A stretch of 64,000 nt of DNA from Streptomyces sp. NBC_01264 (GTDB taxonomy: Bacteria; Actinomycetota; Actinomycetes; Streptomycetales; Streptomycetaceae), in the NCBI RefSeq assembly GCF_026340675.1, contig NZ_JAPEOX010000001.1:1-64000 (forward strand), written 5' to 3'. A program made the translations under genes and the position numbers. Positions 1 to 8,927 of the stretch are shown here, in pieces. The notes under the pieces were generated by a model. It did no database searches, was not told the DNA's origin, and worked only from the letters and a program-made list of their open reading frames with translations. Within the stretch, counting starts at the first letter, position 1; each line of letters starts with the position of its first letter.

Positions 1-244
1 ATACGGATTGAACCGGTGCATGCCACGGCACAGTCGATGCTTCATTCTGGACACCAGATACATACGGGGATACGGGCCCTGGCCCAGCGCTGCTGTTCGG
101 CTTCCGCTATTGGCGATCAGCGAATCTGCTCAGCACTCAACAAACCCGCTCAGTCCAACACATGGTTTGCGTAGGTGATGCTGGCACTCGCCGGCACCGC
201 GCGCAACAGGAATCGCCCAGAGGTAAGTTGGGCATCGAATCGGC

Positions 245-1634
245 ATGCTTGCCGTACCCCAGGAGCCTGCCCCGCGGCTAACGGGACCCTTCCGCATCGC
301 GCCCATTGCCAGCGAGACGACCTGGTCACTGCTCTGCCGGATTGCCACCCTCTACGGCCAGGAGCCCGGCTTCATGCTGGGGCACTGGCGGTGGAAGAAC
401 CACCAGCCCCGGCGGCGCGCTGCGCGCAGACGCAGAAGTTCTGCTCAGTCCAGCAGGCCGGACCGTGCTGGCTGGACTGTGCGGAGTCTCCGAGGAGACG
501 CTCAGGCGCGCGCTGCCGTCCTGGGGAAACGAAGAGGACGATCTCTCCGGCCAGGACTCCGCAGGTGCCCCGCTGGCCCTCTGGCGCGTTGGCGGCGCCG
601 TCGTACGTCCAGTGGCATTCGGCTGCCAACTGTGCGCGGCGCGGCGTACCGGACTGGCCGTGCAGGTGGTCCGTTATGCCGAGCGGTGGGAGCGGGTGTG
701 CGGGCGGCATGGACGGTGGCTGCTGGACGCGGACGCCGACCAGCCCCTGGAGAACCTCGATCTGCGTGGCAGTCCGGAGGTCGTCGCGGCGCAGCAACGC
801 TGGGGTGTGATGGAGCGTCGTGCTCGGCGGGTGGGGGTGGAGCCGGCCGAGGTGTTCGTTCTCGCGCGGGCGGTGGTGTGCCGGTGGTGGGAGCAGTCTC
901 TTCACTGGGAGCAGGAAGAGATTTGGCCCCGACGTCTGCAGCAGGTCGTCGGCGGCAGGGTGAGCGGTGACATCGCCCGGTGGCGTGCCGTCGGCCGGGA
1001 CGCGGTGCTCTTTCCCGAGGTGGTCGCCGTGGCCGGTGCGCTGCTGGATCCGGCCATCGAAGAGCTGGTGTGGGCCGACAGCGGTTGGGAGCGTCCGCGG
1101 CCCCTGCCCGGGGACGGCGAGTTCGGCCGCCGTCTGGGAGAACTGGTGGGACGGCCCTGGCTCGGGCCACTGATCGCGACGGACGGTGGGCCTCTGGTCT
1201 CGTGGCAGGCCGCCAATATTCGTAGGCGACGGCATACGGCAGCGGTTGATCCCTACGACGCCGGTCCGTGGAAGGTCAGGGCCGATCAACAGCCACCCAC
1301 CTTGGCTGCCCTGCTCCGTGAGCAGACCCGAGAGAAGGTCGCGGGCGGTTCTGGTACGAACTGGCGCTCCACCGTGCCGCCCGAGCAGCGCATGTTCATC
1401 ACCAACCTCATCGAGGCCGCCCAGGAAGACCTGCTCCAGCTACGCGGCGCGCACCAAGGCCGCACCGCCAACGCCGCCCGCCTACTCCTGCAACGGCTCA
1501 GCCACTCCATCGGCCTCCTCGACCAAGCCCTGCGGGAAACAGCGCTCGCAGCGGTGACCGCGGGCGTTGCACTCCACGACGTCGAGCAATGGGCAGGCCT
1601 CGACACCAACACCACGGACGAGGACGACGAGTAG
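245..1634 (+). pseudogene. TniQ-family protein, frameshifted
   Basis: TniQ proteins choose the target in Tn7/Tn5053-type transposition. The opening residues read from GTG/ATG at 245 (PFRIAPIASETTWSLLCRI) are a typical TniQ N-terminus. The remainder, with the Cys pair FGCQLCAARR and the CGRHGRWLL motif, is in the next frame from about 410 to the stop at 1632-1634. The frame switch falls in the GC-rich run 395-415, so this is a one-base indel or a sequencing error. An ATG at 306 in the second frame would give 442 residues but lacks the family N-terminus. A tnsA-like and a tnsB-like gene follow on the same strand. Family assignment fairly sure; whether the gene is dead is uncertain. Confidence 0.7.
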
Positions 1635-1746
1635 CCCCGGGACCGCGGGGAGACGCAACTGGCACGGCTACCGCATCCCGGCATCCCACACGAGCAGAAC
1701 GCGCAAACCGGGCCAAACTGCAGGTTGGGGTAGTTAACTCAATCCC

Positions 1747-2577
1747 GTGGCAGGGACTGGCAGTGCGCAGCAGAGCGTGTCCCCGGTGTCCGGATTCGAG
1801 GTGGCGTTCGCCGGGTTCGGCGGGCAGGCCGTGGTGCAGCGGTGGGTGGATGCGGCGGTGACCGTCGCGTTCGAGGAACTGGCACCGGTCTCCGCGTTCC
1901 CGGTGGTCCCCGGCAGACGCTGGGGACCGGGGCTGTGGTGGTCGGCGACCACCGGGCGCCATGTCGCCTCCGGCTCGAACGCGATGCGAGCCCAGTTGAT
2001 GGTCCTGGACCGTGACCCGGACGTCGTGGGTCTTGCCGGGCGGCCCGTGCGGCTGCAGTGGCACGACGAACAGGGGCGGCGGCGATCGTGGACTCCGCAG
2101 CTCTTCGCCCGGCGTGCGGACGGCACCGCGCTGCTCGCCGACTGCCCCAGCCACCCTTCGGCGGGAGGAGAACGCGCCCTGGCTGCCGCCCTGATGATGG
2201 AGCGGGCGTGTGAGCAGGTCGGCTGGAGCTACCTGCGCCTGGACCCGCTCGATGAGTTGCTGGCGGCCAATCTGCGGTGGCTCGCCGGCTACCGGCACCC
2301 CCGCAACCAGGTCCGCCCCGCCCTCACCGCCGCCGTCCTGGAAGCCTTCGCCCGCCCGCGGCCGCTGATCGAAGGCGTCGAAGCGATGGGCGATCCCATC
2401 AAAGCCCTCCCCGCCGCCTTCCACGCCCTGTGGCACGGACACCTGCACGTTCCCCTGGACAAGCCGCTGCACGAACGCGTCCTGGTCCAGCCAGGCACTC
2501 TCCCGTCATCCGAAGCCCTTACGGCCGCCGGTCCGCACCGTGAGGCCGGCGGCGGCCGGGTCCGGGAGGTGCCATGA
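1747..2577 (+). CDS. TnsA-like heteromeric transposase endonuclease subunit
   Basis: Protein of 276 residues resembling the actinobacterial TnsA-like family, partner of a TnsB-type transposase in cutting the 5' ends of the element. Visible landmarks are FEVAFAGFGG near the start, the central DPDVVGLAGRPVRLQWHD strand region and the C-terminal LDELLAANLRWLAGYRHPR segment. The canonical PDF...ExK residues of TnsA are not seen: the matching stretch reads WTPQLFARRADG then LLADCPSH. The start is GTG at 1747; GTG at 1780 (SPVSGFEVAF) is an equally good start since neither has a clear Shine-Dalgarno. It overlaps the next gene by ATGA, so the pair is translationally coupled. Confidence 0.72.
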   Translation: MAGTGSAQQSVSPVSGFEVAFAGFGGQAVVQRWVDAAVTVAFEELAPVSAFPVVPGRRWGPGLWWSATTGRHVASGSNAMRAQLMVLDRDPDVVGLAGRPVRLQWHDEQGRRRSWTPQLFARRADGTALLADCPSHPSAGGERALAAALMMERACEQVGWSYLRLDPLDELLAANLRWLAGYRHPRNQVRPALTAAVLEAFARPRPLIEGVEAMGDPIKALPAAFHALWHGHLHVPLDKPLHERVLVQPGTLPSSEALTAAGPHREAGGGRVREVP

Positions 2578-3142
2578 CCACACCGCGCAGCGGACGGCCC
2601 GTCGTAGCGGTCGGCGCGTACATCGACTTCGGCGGTGCGAGGTGGCAGGTCGTGGCGCTGGCCGGACAGTCCGTGCACCTGGCCGGCGACGACGGCAGCA
2701 GTGCCGTGGTACTCGCCGGGCATCTGTTCGCCGACCCTGCCTTCAAGCTGGCCGGCGAGCAGGCCGAGCAGGTTCGGCCAGTGCCGCAGTGGGGGTTGTT
2801 CGAGACCGCCCCCGCCGCGGCGCGGAAGAAGGCGCTGGCCTGGCAGAGGCACGTCCGGGAGGTCGAGTGCGGACGGCCGGGTGGCCAGGACAGCGGGGAG
2901 GTGGTGCGGGCGCAGTACGACCCGGGCCGGTGGACGCTTGCCGAGCGGGAGCAAGCCAAAGCCGCCGAGCTCACCGCGCTGGGGTTCGCCAAGGTGTCAC
3001 GTACGACGGTGCAGCGGATGAGGCTCGCCTACCGCAAGCAAGGTCTGTGGGGGCTGCTCGACCACCGCACCACCCGCGCTCCCGCCCCGGCGGGACGGCA
3101 GGACGAACGGGTGGCGGACGCGGTGAAGGAAGCACTGCGCCG
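2574..3142 (+). pseudogene. TnsB-like (Mu-type) transposase, 5' part only
   Basis: About 190 residues of the N-terminal region of a TnsB/MuA-like DDE transposase: a small beta domain at residues 1-50, then helical DNA-binding segments ending in SRTTVQRMRLAYRKQGLWGL and LDHRTTRAP. The DDE catalytic core is missing because an IS6 element begins at 3143. The frame runs on into the IS, which is not biological. ATGA overlap with the tnsA-like gene. The tnsC/tniB gene expected downstream was not found in the window, so this Tn7-like element is incomplete. Confidence 0.7.
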
Positions 3143-4008
3143 GGTGCTGTCACGTTGTTGGTGGTGTGATCGTTTGATTGCGCGTCAGGCCATGCGGGGG
3201 CCGTCGGCGGCCCGCTGCTCAGGCTGTGGCGGGCATGCCGGTGGTGCCGGTGATCTGGTTCCAGACGGCGAAGCGGATGGTCATCTCGAAGCGGTGGCGT
3301 CTGGCGGTCATGAGGTGGCGGTGGGGGCGGAAGTCGGGTGAGATCCCGGTGAACGCGGAGAGGAAGCGTTGCGCCCCGCCGACGCTGCGGAAGCCCTTCA
3401 TCGCTCGTTCACGCTGACGGGTGGGCTGGTGGGAGTTCTCCGCCCGGTTGTTCAAGCCCTTGTGCGAACGGTGCTCGACCGAGGGCATCACCTCACGGTG
3501 CGCGGCCCCGTAGGAGCGCAGCTTGTCGGTGACGACCACCCGGGGCACCCGCCTGGTCGTGGTCAGGAGCCGGCGGAAGAAACGCCTGGCCGCAGCCTTG
3601 TCACGACGGTTCTGGACCAGGATGTCCAGGACGTTCCCGTTCTGGTCGACGGCCCGCCACAAGTACTTCCACGCCCCGTTGATCTTGATGAAGACCTCGT
3701 CGAGGTTCCACTTGTCGCCGGGCTGCGGGCGGCGCCGGCGCAGAGCGTTGGCGTAGGCCTGACCGAACTTCAGACACCAGCGGCGGACGGTCTCGTAAGA
3801 GACGATCACGCCCCGCTCGAGCATCATCTCCTCCACCTCACGGAAGGAGAGCGGGAAGCGGAAGTACAGCCACACACAGTGCGCGATGATCTCGACCGGG
3901 TACCGGTGGTTCTTGTACGACGGCACCACAGACGACACGAACCCCAGCCCCTCACCAGACGGACAACCCGAAGATCATCTCACCCTGCCCCGACAACGTG
4001 ACAGAGCC
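3143..4008. mobile_element. IS6-family insertion sequence, intact copy 1
   Basis: 866 bp bounded by GGTGCTGTCACGTTGT on the left and GGCTCTGTCACGTTGT (reverse strand) on the right, ends that resemble the GGCnCTGTT ends of IS26/IS6100. It holds one transposase gene. The 8-bp flanks (ctgcgccg and tccccttg) differ, so there is no target duplication, as expected when IS6 elements form cointegrates or adjacent deletions. Nearly identical to the copy at 27026-27891. Confidence 0.88.
3219..3938 (-). CDS. IS6-family transposase
   Basis: 239 residues, the usual IS6 transposase size. It has an N-terminal helix-turn-helix (RYPVEIIAHCVWLYFRFPLS) and a DDE core: Asp in LDEVFIKI, Asp in VVVTDKLRSY and Glu in NNRAENSHQPTRQ. 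GTG start (SSVVPSYKNHRYP). Differs from the 27102-27821 copy at two places: DKWNLDEVF instead of DKWHLDEVF next to the first Asp, and a Ser for a Phe (VSYETV against VFYETV). The His at the first position is present in the other copies, so this copy may be the mutated one; activity is uncertain. Confidence 0.88.
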   Translation of the reverse strand: MSSVVPSYKNHRYPVEIIAHCVWLYFRFPLSFREVEEMMLERGVIVSYETVRRWCLKFGQAYANALRRRRPQPGDKWNLDEVFIKINGAWKYLWRAVDQNGNVLDILVQNRRDKAAARRFFRRLLTTTRRVPRVVVTDKLRSYGAAHREVMPSVEHRSHKGLNNRAENSHQPTRQRERAMKGFRSVGGAQRFLSAFTGISPDFRPHRHLMTARRHRFEMTIRFAVWNQITGTTGMPATA

Positions 4009-4192
4009 TCCCCTTGCCATCGGCCCGCACAGCCAGCCGACGGTCCCACCCTGTACGCTCACTCACCCGAAAGGTGCCTCTACGGGGAGCAGCCATGAAC
4101 GGCATCCTTCCGGGTCTTCGATGTCTCCATCAAACCCGGGGCGGTTCAGACGGTTCGGCTCCGAGCTGAGCCGCGGCCGGTGCACGCAAGAG
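4009..4192. other. unassigned spacer between IS6 and the LAxTG gene terminator
   Basis: No convincing gene. A GGGGAG sequence stands 5 bp before ATG at 4095 on the plus strand, but the frame gives only 24 codons and matches nothing I recognise. It may be the truncated head of a gene lost with the IS6 insertion. Confidence 0.4.
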
Positions 4193-4243
4193 CCCCGCAG
4201 GGCCGCCCCGCCTCCGTTGTGGAGACGGGGCGGCCCTGCGGGG
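4193..4243 (-). terminator. rho-independent-type hairpin after the LAxTG gene
   Basis: Perfect 18-bp inverted repeat, arms 4193-4210 and 4226-4243 (CCCCGCAGGGCCGCCCCG and its complement) with a 15-base loop, 43 bp downstream of the stop codon of the minus-strand surface protein gene. No long U tract, as is common for Streptomyces terminators. Confidence 0.8.
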
Positions 4244-4285
4244 AGGGCCTGAGCCCGGGCCTGTGCGCGTGTGCCGCGCCCCGGC

Positions 4286-7200
4286 TCAGCGGCGACGGCG
4301 GGCCGCGATCAGCAGCGCCGCACCGATCCCGGCCGCACCCAGGGCTCCGCCTCCCCACCACAGGGCGTTGCTGCCCGTGGAGGCCAGAACCTGGTCGACC
4401 AGGGACTGCCCGCCGTCGTCGGCGGGAGGCTGCTGCCCGTCGCCGGGCGGCGGGGTCTGGTCGTCAGGGTTACCCGGGGCGTCAGGGTTACCCGGGGCGT
4501 CAGGGTTACCCGGGGCGTCAGGGTTACCCGGGTCATCCGGCTTGCCCGGGTCATCCGGCTTGCCTGGGTCATCGGGCTTGTCGGCGGTGGCCTTCACCCG
4601 GGTGCTCGCGCAGATGTCCTGGCACTCCTCGGGGTTGGCCGCATCCGAACGGGCCGCCAGCACGTCGAACGGGAACTCCTTGGCCTCCTCCGGAGTGAAG
4701 GAGAGCGTCAGCGACTTCTCCTCCCCCGCCTTCAGGTCTCCGACCTTCCACGTCCCGTAACCCTCACCACCCGGCTCGCCGTTGAAGTTCGCACCACCGT
4801 CGTGAGTGAGGCCGTTCACCGTCGGCAGGCCGACCTCGACGACCGTGTTGCGGGCCGTCGAAGGACCCTCCTTGTTGGCCACCGTAACCTTCACCTTGGC
4901 CTGCTCGCCCACCTTGACGGTGTCCTTGCCGTCCAGCGCCGCGATCGTCACATCGAGACCCGCGACCTGCTGCACGTCAACGCTCTTCTCCACCGAGTCT
5001 CCGACCTTGCTGCCCTTACTCTCGTCCAGCTGCGTCTTCGACTGCTTCACCGTCGCCCGATAGTCCAACTTGTCATGATCCGGGAGCACCGTACCCGTCA
5101 ACTTGAGCACGGCCTGGCCGTTGACCGGCACGTCCGCCGGCTTCCACAGACCGTCCTCGTACGTCCCCCCGTTCTCCCCGGGCGCCGCCTCGGCATCGCC
5201 TGCCCCGGCCGGCACCGGAACCTCGATCTCGAGCCCCCGCGCCTTGGACACACCCGGGTTCGCCGTCTTTACTGTCCACGACACCTTCTGACCCGGCAAT
5301 GGGAGACTGCCCGAGCCCCCGTCCGGGGTCACCGTCAGAAGCGCCGCAGCCCGCTGCACCACCGTCAGCTCGTTCACGGCCATGTGACCCTCGACCGCGT
5401 TCTCGCCATCGCACGTCTTCCGGTACTCACCGCGCGAGTCAGGGATATCGGCCCCTACGACGCACACCCGGTGCACCGTCTTCTCCTCGTCGGCGGGAAC
5501 CTCCCCCTTGACCGTCAGGTCGACGGTCTGGCCCGACTCGATGCCGGGTACGGTCCACACCCCGTCCTTGTACGACGTCCCGTCCGGACCAGCCTGCTCT
5601 TCCACCTTCATCCCCGTGGGCATGGAATGGGCGATCTGCACCGTCGAGGCCTTGGACGGGCCATCGTTCTTCACAGCGATTTTGTACGTTACCTGGTCGC
5701 CCGGCACATACTCCTTCTTCGACGTGTCGCCAGCCGGAGGCACGACCGAGACGCCGACGTCGAGCTTGGCACTCCGCTCGATAGCGACAACCTTTTCGGA
5801 CGTGTTGTCGGCGGGAAAGGTCTCCGTCATACCGTCGTACGAGGACGCATCGATCTTGGCCTCGAGGCGCAACGTGGACTCGTTGGCCGGCACCCTGACG
5901 GGTAGCTTCAGCGTGGCGCTGTCTTGGTTCTTAAGCACGCCCACGGTCCACAGCCCGTCTTTGTAGCCCTCTACATTACCCTCGGCCAATTCGGTGCCAG
6001 AGGGAAGAGGAACGTGCACCTTGACTTCCCGGGAGGTTGCCGGACCCTTATTCTTCGCCTCAACCGTAAGCCACGCCAGATCCCCCGGCTTCAGCGTGGC
6101 GTTCTCCTTGAGGGGCCCATTCGCGTCACTGACATCAGCCCGGACCGCGAGATCAATACTGTTCGTGGAATCTGTCGTATAGGTCCTCTTAGAAGCTTCG
6201 TCCTTGCCGTCAAGAGTTGCCGAGGAGACTGCCGCATGCACCTCCAGCGCACCCGTACCGCTCACCGTTCCAGCAAGGACGATTTCTTTGGATTCCCCGT
6301 TCTTCAGCCCCGGGATCAAGCATTCAAGGTCGTTCCCGACCTTGCTACACCCGTCTGCTGAAAGGTCCTTGATGTTCAGTGGATTCTGAACCTTGAGGAG
6401 CACGTTGCGCGCTTCCGCCGGTCCTCCATTTTTGACTATTACGGCAACATCAGCCTGGTCTCCGAGTCGATACGGATCAGACGCGGGCCTGGTAAATCCA
6501 CCGCCCTCACTGAAGCCAACGTCGGCGTACGCCAGACCGATTCGAGTCCCCGTCAGAGGATGTTCCTCACCATCAAGAACAAGAACCGGTTGGTGCCCAA
6601 AGTCCTTCCCGAGAGTGGTCGCCTTTTGCTTGTCGGTGACCTTGAGCTTGTAGGAGACCCTATAATAATCCCCCTTCTCCAGCTCTCCCCCTCCACTTTC
6701 CGAGGCACCCTTGCCAATCGGGATGGTGAGATTTTGCTGCGCATCGACCTTAGCGCCCGGGGCGGGAATGAGCGTTGGCGGTTTGCCGATCTCCACGCGA
6801 CCAACCTTCGCGCTCTCCGGGTCATATGCGACTCCCGGCGGTAGATGAATCTTGAACGATGCTCCTCGACCAGGCGCTCCGCCTTCATCGATGATGTCGT
6901 AGGTAACTTCTCCGGGATCCACATTCAAGGGTTCAATGACTCCCGGATTTCCGCTGACCACCGGACCGTACTCGATCTTCACATTGTCGATCACGGCGCC
7001 GATTTGCGAACTAAATTTCGCCTGTATTTGTGCCGCTTGCTTTACTTCAACTTCACCACTGATAGTGCGCCATGTCGCGGAGTTCACGTATACCTGTTTA
7101 AGCGGATCCGTGGCAGGGCCTACGTTGTACTTCAGGACGGCGTCTGCACCTGGATTCTGCACCCGGACGTCGAAGCTGAAGCGAATTTTCCCGGCCTCGA

Positions 7201-7519
7201 CACCAAAGTCCTGGTAAATGGTTACATCATCCAGGAGGGCCTCCTGTGTCCCATGAGTTGGCCCGTACTGTCGACCGATGAGCGGCTTCTTGGGGCCTGC
7301 CCGCCAACCAGTTGGGTCCTTACGTTCACCTTGAACCGCGACCCGGGGCTCTTCAAAACTCCCGTTCCGGAAACTGGAGGGCTTATCCGGGAGTGATTGC
7401 ACCCCTTGGCCGCTTTCCGCGCTCGCATACTGGAGCGCCAGCGTGGACATGAGCAGTGAGGCCGTTCCGGCCCCGACCCATGCCATCTTGCGTGAAGCCC
7501 TACGCTTTCTGCTTCCCAT
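4286..7519 (-). CDS. LAxTG-anchored DUF11-type repeat surface protein (paralogue 1)
   Basis: 1,077-residue exported wall protein. The start is ATG at 7519: GGAAGG lies 9 bp upstream and the product opens with a classical signal peptide (basic MGSRKRRASRK, hydrophobic stretch, cleavage after YASA). An in-frame extension back to 7723 lacks such support. After a lectin-like/carbohydrate-binding-type domain (about residues 50-190) come several DUF11/CARDB-type beta-sandwich repeats, recognisable by repeated 'YKDGLWTVG', 'YEDGLWKPADV' and 'TVANKEGPSTAR' segments. A Pro/Asp/Gly-rich spacer follows, then the sorting signal LASTG at about residue 1045, a hydrophobic helix and a RRRR tail. LAxTG is the class E sortase motif of actinobacteria. 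Role probably in the cell surface or adhesion; ligand unknown. No sortase gene is nearby. Confidence 0.88.
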   Translation of the reverse strand: MGSRKRRASRKMAWVGAGTASLLMSTLALQYASAESGQGVQSLPDKPSSFRNGSFEEPRVAVQGERKDPTGWRAGPKKPLIGRQYGPTHGTQEALLDDVTIYQDFGVEAGKIRFSFDVRVQNPGADAVLKYNVGPATDPLKQVYVNSATWRTISGEVEVKQAAQIQAKFSSQIGAVIDNVKIEYGPVVSGNPGVIEPLNVDPGEVTYDIIDEGGAPGRGASFKIHLPPGVAYDPESAKVGRVEIGKPPTLIPAPGAKVDAQQNLTIPIGKGASESGGGELEKGDYYRVSYKLKVTDKQKATTLGKDFGHQPVLVLDGEEHPLTGTRIGLAYADVGFSEGGGFTRPASDPYRLGDQADVAVIVKNGGPAEARNVLLKVQNPLNIKDLSADGCSKVGNDLECLIPGLKNGESKEIVLAGTVSGTGALEVHAAVSSATLDGKDEASKRTYTTDSTNSIDLAVRADVSDANGPLKENATLKPGDLAWLTVEAKNKGPATSREVKVHVPLPSGTELAEGNVEGYKDGLWTVGVLKNQDSATLKLPVRVPANESTLRLEAKIDASSYDGMTETFPADNTSEKVVAIERSAKLDVGVSVVPPAGDTSKKEYVPGDQVTYKIAVKNDGPSKASTVQIAHSMPTGMKVEEQAGPDGTSYKDGVWTVPGIESGQTVDLTVKGEVPADEEKTVHRVCVVGADIPDSRGEYRKTCDGENAVEGHMAVNELTVVQRAAALLTVTPDGGSGSLPLPGQKVSWTVKTANPGVSKARGLEIEVPVPAGAGDAEAAPGENGGTYEDGLWKPADVPVNGQAVLKLTGTVLPDHDKLDYRATVKQSKTQLDESKGSKVGDSVEKSVDVQQVAGLDVTIAALDGKDTVKVGEQAKVKVTVANKEGPSTARNTVVEVGLPTVNGLTHDGGANFNGEPGGEGYGTWKVGDLKAGEEKSLTLSFTPEEAKEFPFDVLAARSDAANPEECQDICASTRVKATADKPDDPGKPDDPGKPDDPGNPDAPGNPDAPGNPDAPGNPDDQTPPPGDGQQPPADDGGQSLVDQVLASTGSNALWWGGGALGAAGIGAALLIAARRRR
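4463..4534 (-). repeat. 18-bp tandem repeat, 4 units, wall-spanning Pro-rich segment
   Basis: Four head-to-tail copies of gtcagggttacccggggc (the last with a small change) inside the surface protein gene. They encode NPDAPG-type units on the minus strand, followed by DPGKPD units. Being 18 bp, gain or loss of units keeps the reading frame. The paralogue at 11842-13272 lacks these units. Confidence 0.9.
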
Positions 7520-7729
7520 GTGCGGGAACCTTCCGTCTGTCGAACCACTGTTGGTGCAATCAGGACATTCTCCGAGGCACGCGCCCTCGGCACACGTACC
7601 GGAAAGGCAGTCGTTCGGGAGAGCCGACAGGCCGCCGGGCGGGCGCGGCCGGAACGGCCGACCGGAGCGGGAAAAGGGGGACGGCAGATCGGCCGGGGCC
7701 GGTCGCCTCCGCTCAGTAGTCACCGCGGT

Positions 7730-8029
7730 GGCGTTGTCACGTTGTCGGTGGTGTGATCGTCTGGGGGCGTGAGGAAGCCGTCGTCGGCTGGTTGTTCAGG
7801 CCGCGGCGGGCATGCCGGCGACGTCGGTGATCTGGTTCCAGATGGTGAAGCGGACGGTCATCTCGAGGCGGTGGCGGCGGGCGGTCATGAGGTGGCGTCC
7901 GGTTCGGAAGTGGGTGAGATCCCGGTGAACGCGGACAGGAACCGCTGCGCTCCGCCGGGGCTGCGGAAGCCTTTCATCGCGCGTTCCCGCTGCCTGGTGG
8001 GCTGGTGCGAGTTCTCCGCCCGGTTGTTC
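7730..8029 (-). pseudogene. IS6-family remnant (transposase 3' end)
   Basis: Starts with the IS6-like end GGCGTTGTCACGTTGTC at 7730. It encodes, on the minus strand, the C-terminal part of the IS6 transposase including NNRAENSHQPTRQRERAMK (the catalytic Glu region). The tail differs from the intact copies by frameshift (GISPTSEPD) and the rest of the element is missing after 8029. Confidence 0.8.
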
Positions 8030-8224
8030 TGTGAGTTGGGGGTGTGGTGGCGGTGGTTGGGTGTCATCGGTGTATGACGGCTATTGCTGCTGGTAGAGCG
8101 TGGTTCCTGGCTGTGTGGTGGCTGTCATGGGGTGACGAAGGTGCTGCCGTTTGCTGCTAGCACGGGGGTGGTCTGGCTGTCACGGGGTTGAAAGTTCCTG
8201 TGTCTGGGGCGGCTGGCATGGGCT

Positions 8225-8602
8225 GTGCTGGCGGGTATGGCTGCTGGGTCGGGACGCGGTGTGCTGGATGGGGATTCGTCGCTTGCTGTGGGGGTGGGTG
8301 CGGGACGTGGTGTGGTGGTTCGGCGTCTGCTCGCGGTGGATGGGTCCGGGGTTGTGTCGCGTCTGCATGTGAGGGTCGCGGCGGAGGTTGCTGGGGTCTC
8401 GGAGCGGACGGTGTGGCGTTGGCTCGCTGAGGGGCGGGAAGGGCGGGTTGAGGCGAGGCCGCGGCGGGACGGGTTCGCGTTGAGTGAGCCGCTGTGGGCG
8501 GTGCTTGCGGAAGAGGGCGGGAACGTCTCCGGTTTGTATCGGCGGATGACGCGGGCGCACGCTGATGGCGGGCTGGAGGAGTGGGGTGTTGGGGGGGCTT
8601 GA
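8225..8602 (+). pseudogene. N-terminal fragment of a helix-turn-helix DDE transposase
   Basis: 125-codon frame whose centre (VSRLHVRVAAEVAGVSERTV, then WRWLAEG) looks like the winged/helix-turn-helix head of Streptomyces Mu-type or integrase-core transposases. It continues with LYRRMTRAHADGG and ends abruptly after the Gly-rich EEWGVGGA. No catalytic core follows. It lies between two IS6 fragments. A weak call, based on the helix-turn-helix pattern and truncation. Confidence 0.45.
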
Positions 8603-8722
8603 CGGAAACCTTAAAATCCCAGGTCAGAGACCTAGCGCAGAAGCGACTGAAAACGCTCCGCTGTTCTTTCTGGAACGCAGGGCACATCGCCGCAGGTCAG
8701 AACCCTGAAGATCTCGAACCGC

Positions 8723-8887
8723 GGCTCTGTCACGTTGTCGGGGCAGGGTGAGATGATCTTCGGGTTGTCCGTCTGGTGAGGGGCTGGGGTTCGTGTCGTC
8801 TGTGGTGCCGTCGTACAAGAACCACCGGTACCCGGTCGAGATCATCGCGCACTGTGTGTGGCTGTACTTCCGCTTCCCGCTCTCGTG
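8723..8887 (+). pseudogene. IS6-family remnant (transposase 5' end)
   Basis: Begins with GGCTCTGTCACGTTGTC at 8723 and encodes the first about 30 residues of the IS6 transposase (SSVVPSYKNHRYPVEII...) from GTG at about 8794. It is cut at 8886 by the left end of an IS3 element. Orientation is opposite to the fragment at 7730-8029, so the two are not halves of one simple insertion. Confidence 0.85.
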
Positions 8888-8927
8888 AGGGGCCCTGCGT
8901 TTTCCGGACAGCTGCTAATTAGTTAAT

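Noticed and set aside
4463..4534. CRISPR-like repetition
   Set aside because: Head-to-tail 18-bp units with no spacers, inside a coding frame; a protein repeat.
7520..7723. N-terminal extension with Cys pairs (CLSGTCAEGACLGECPDC) of the surface protein
   Set aside because: A signal peptide and Shine-Dalgarno occur at the internal ATG 7519; an extension would bury the signal peptide.
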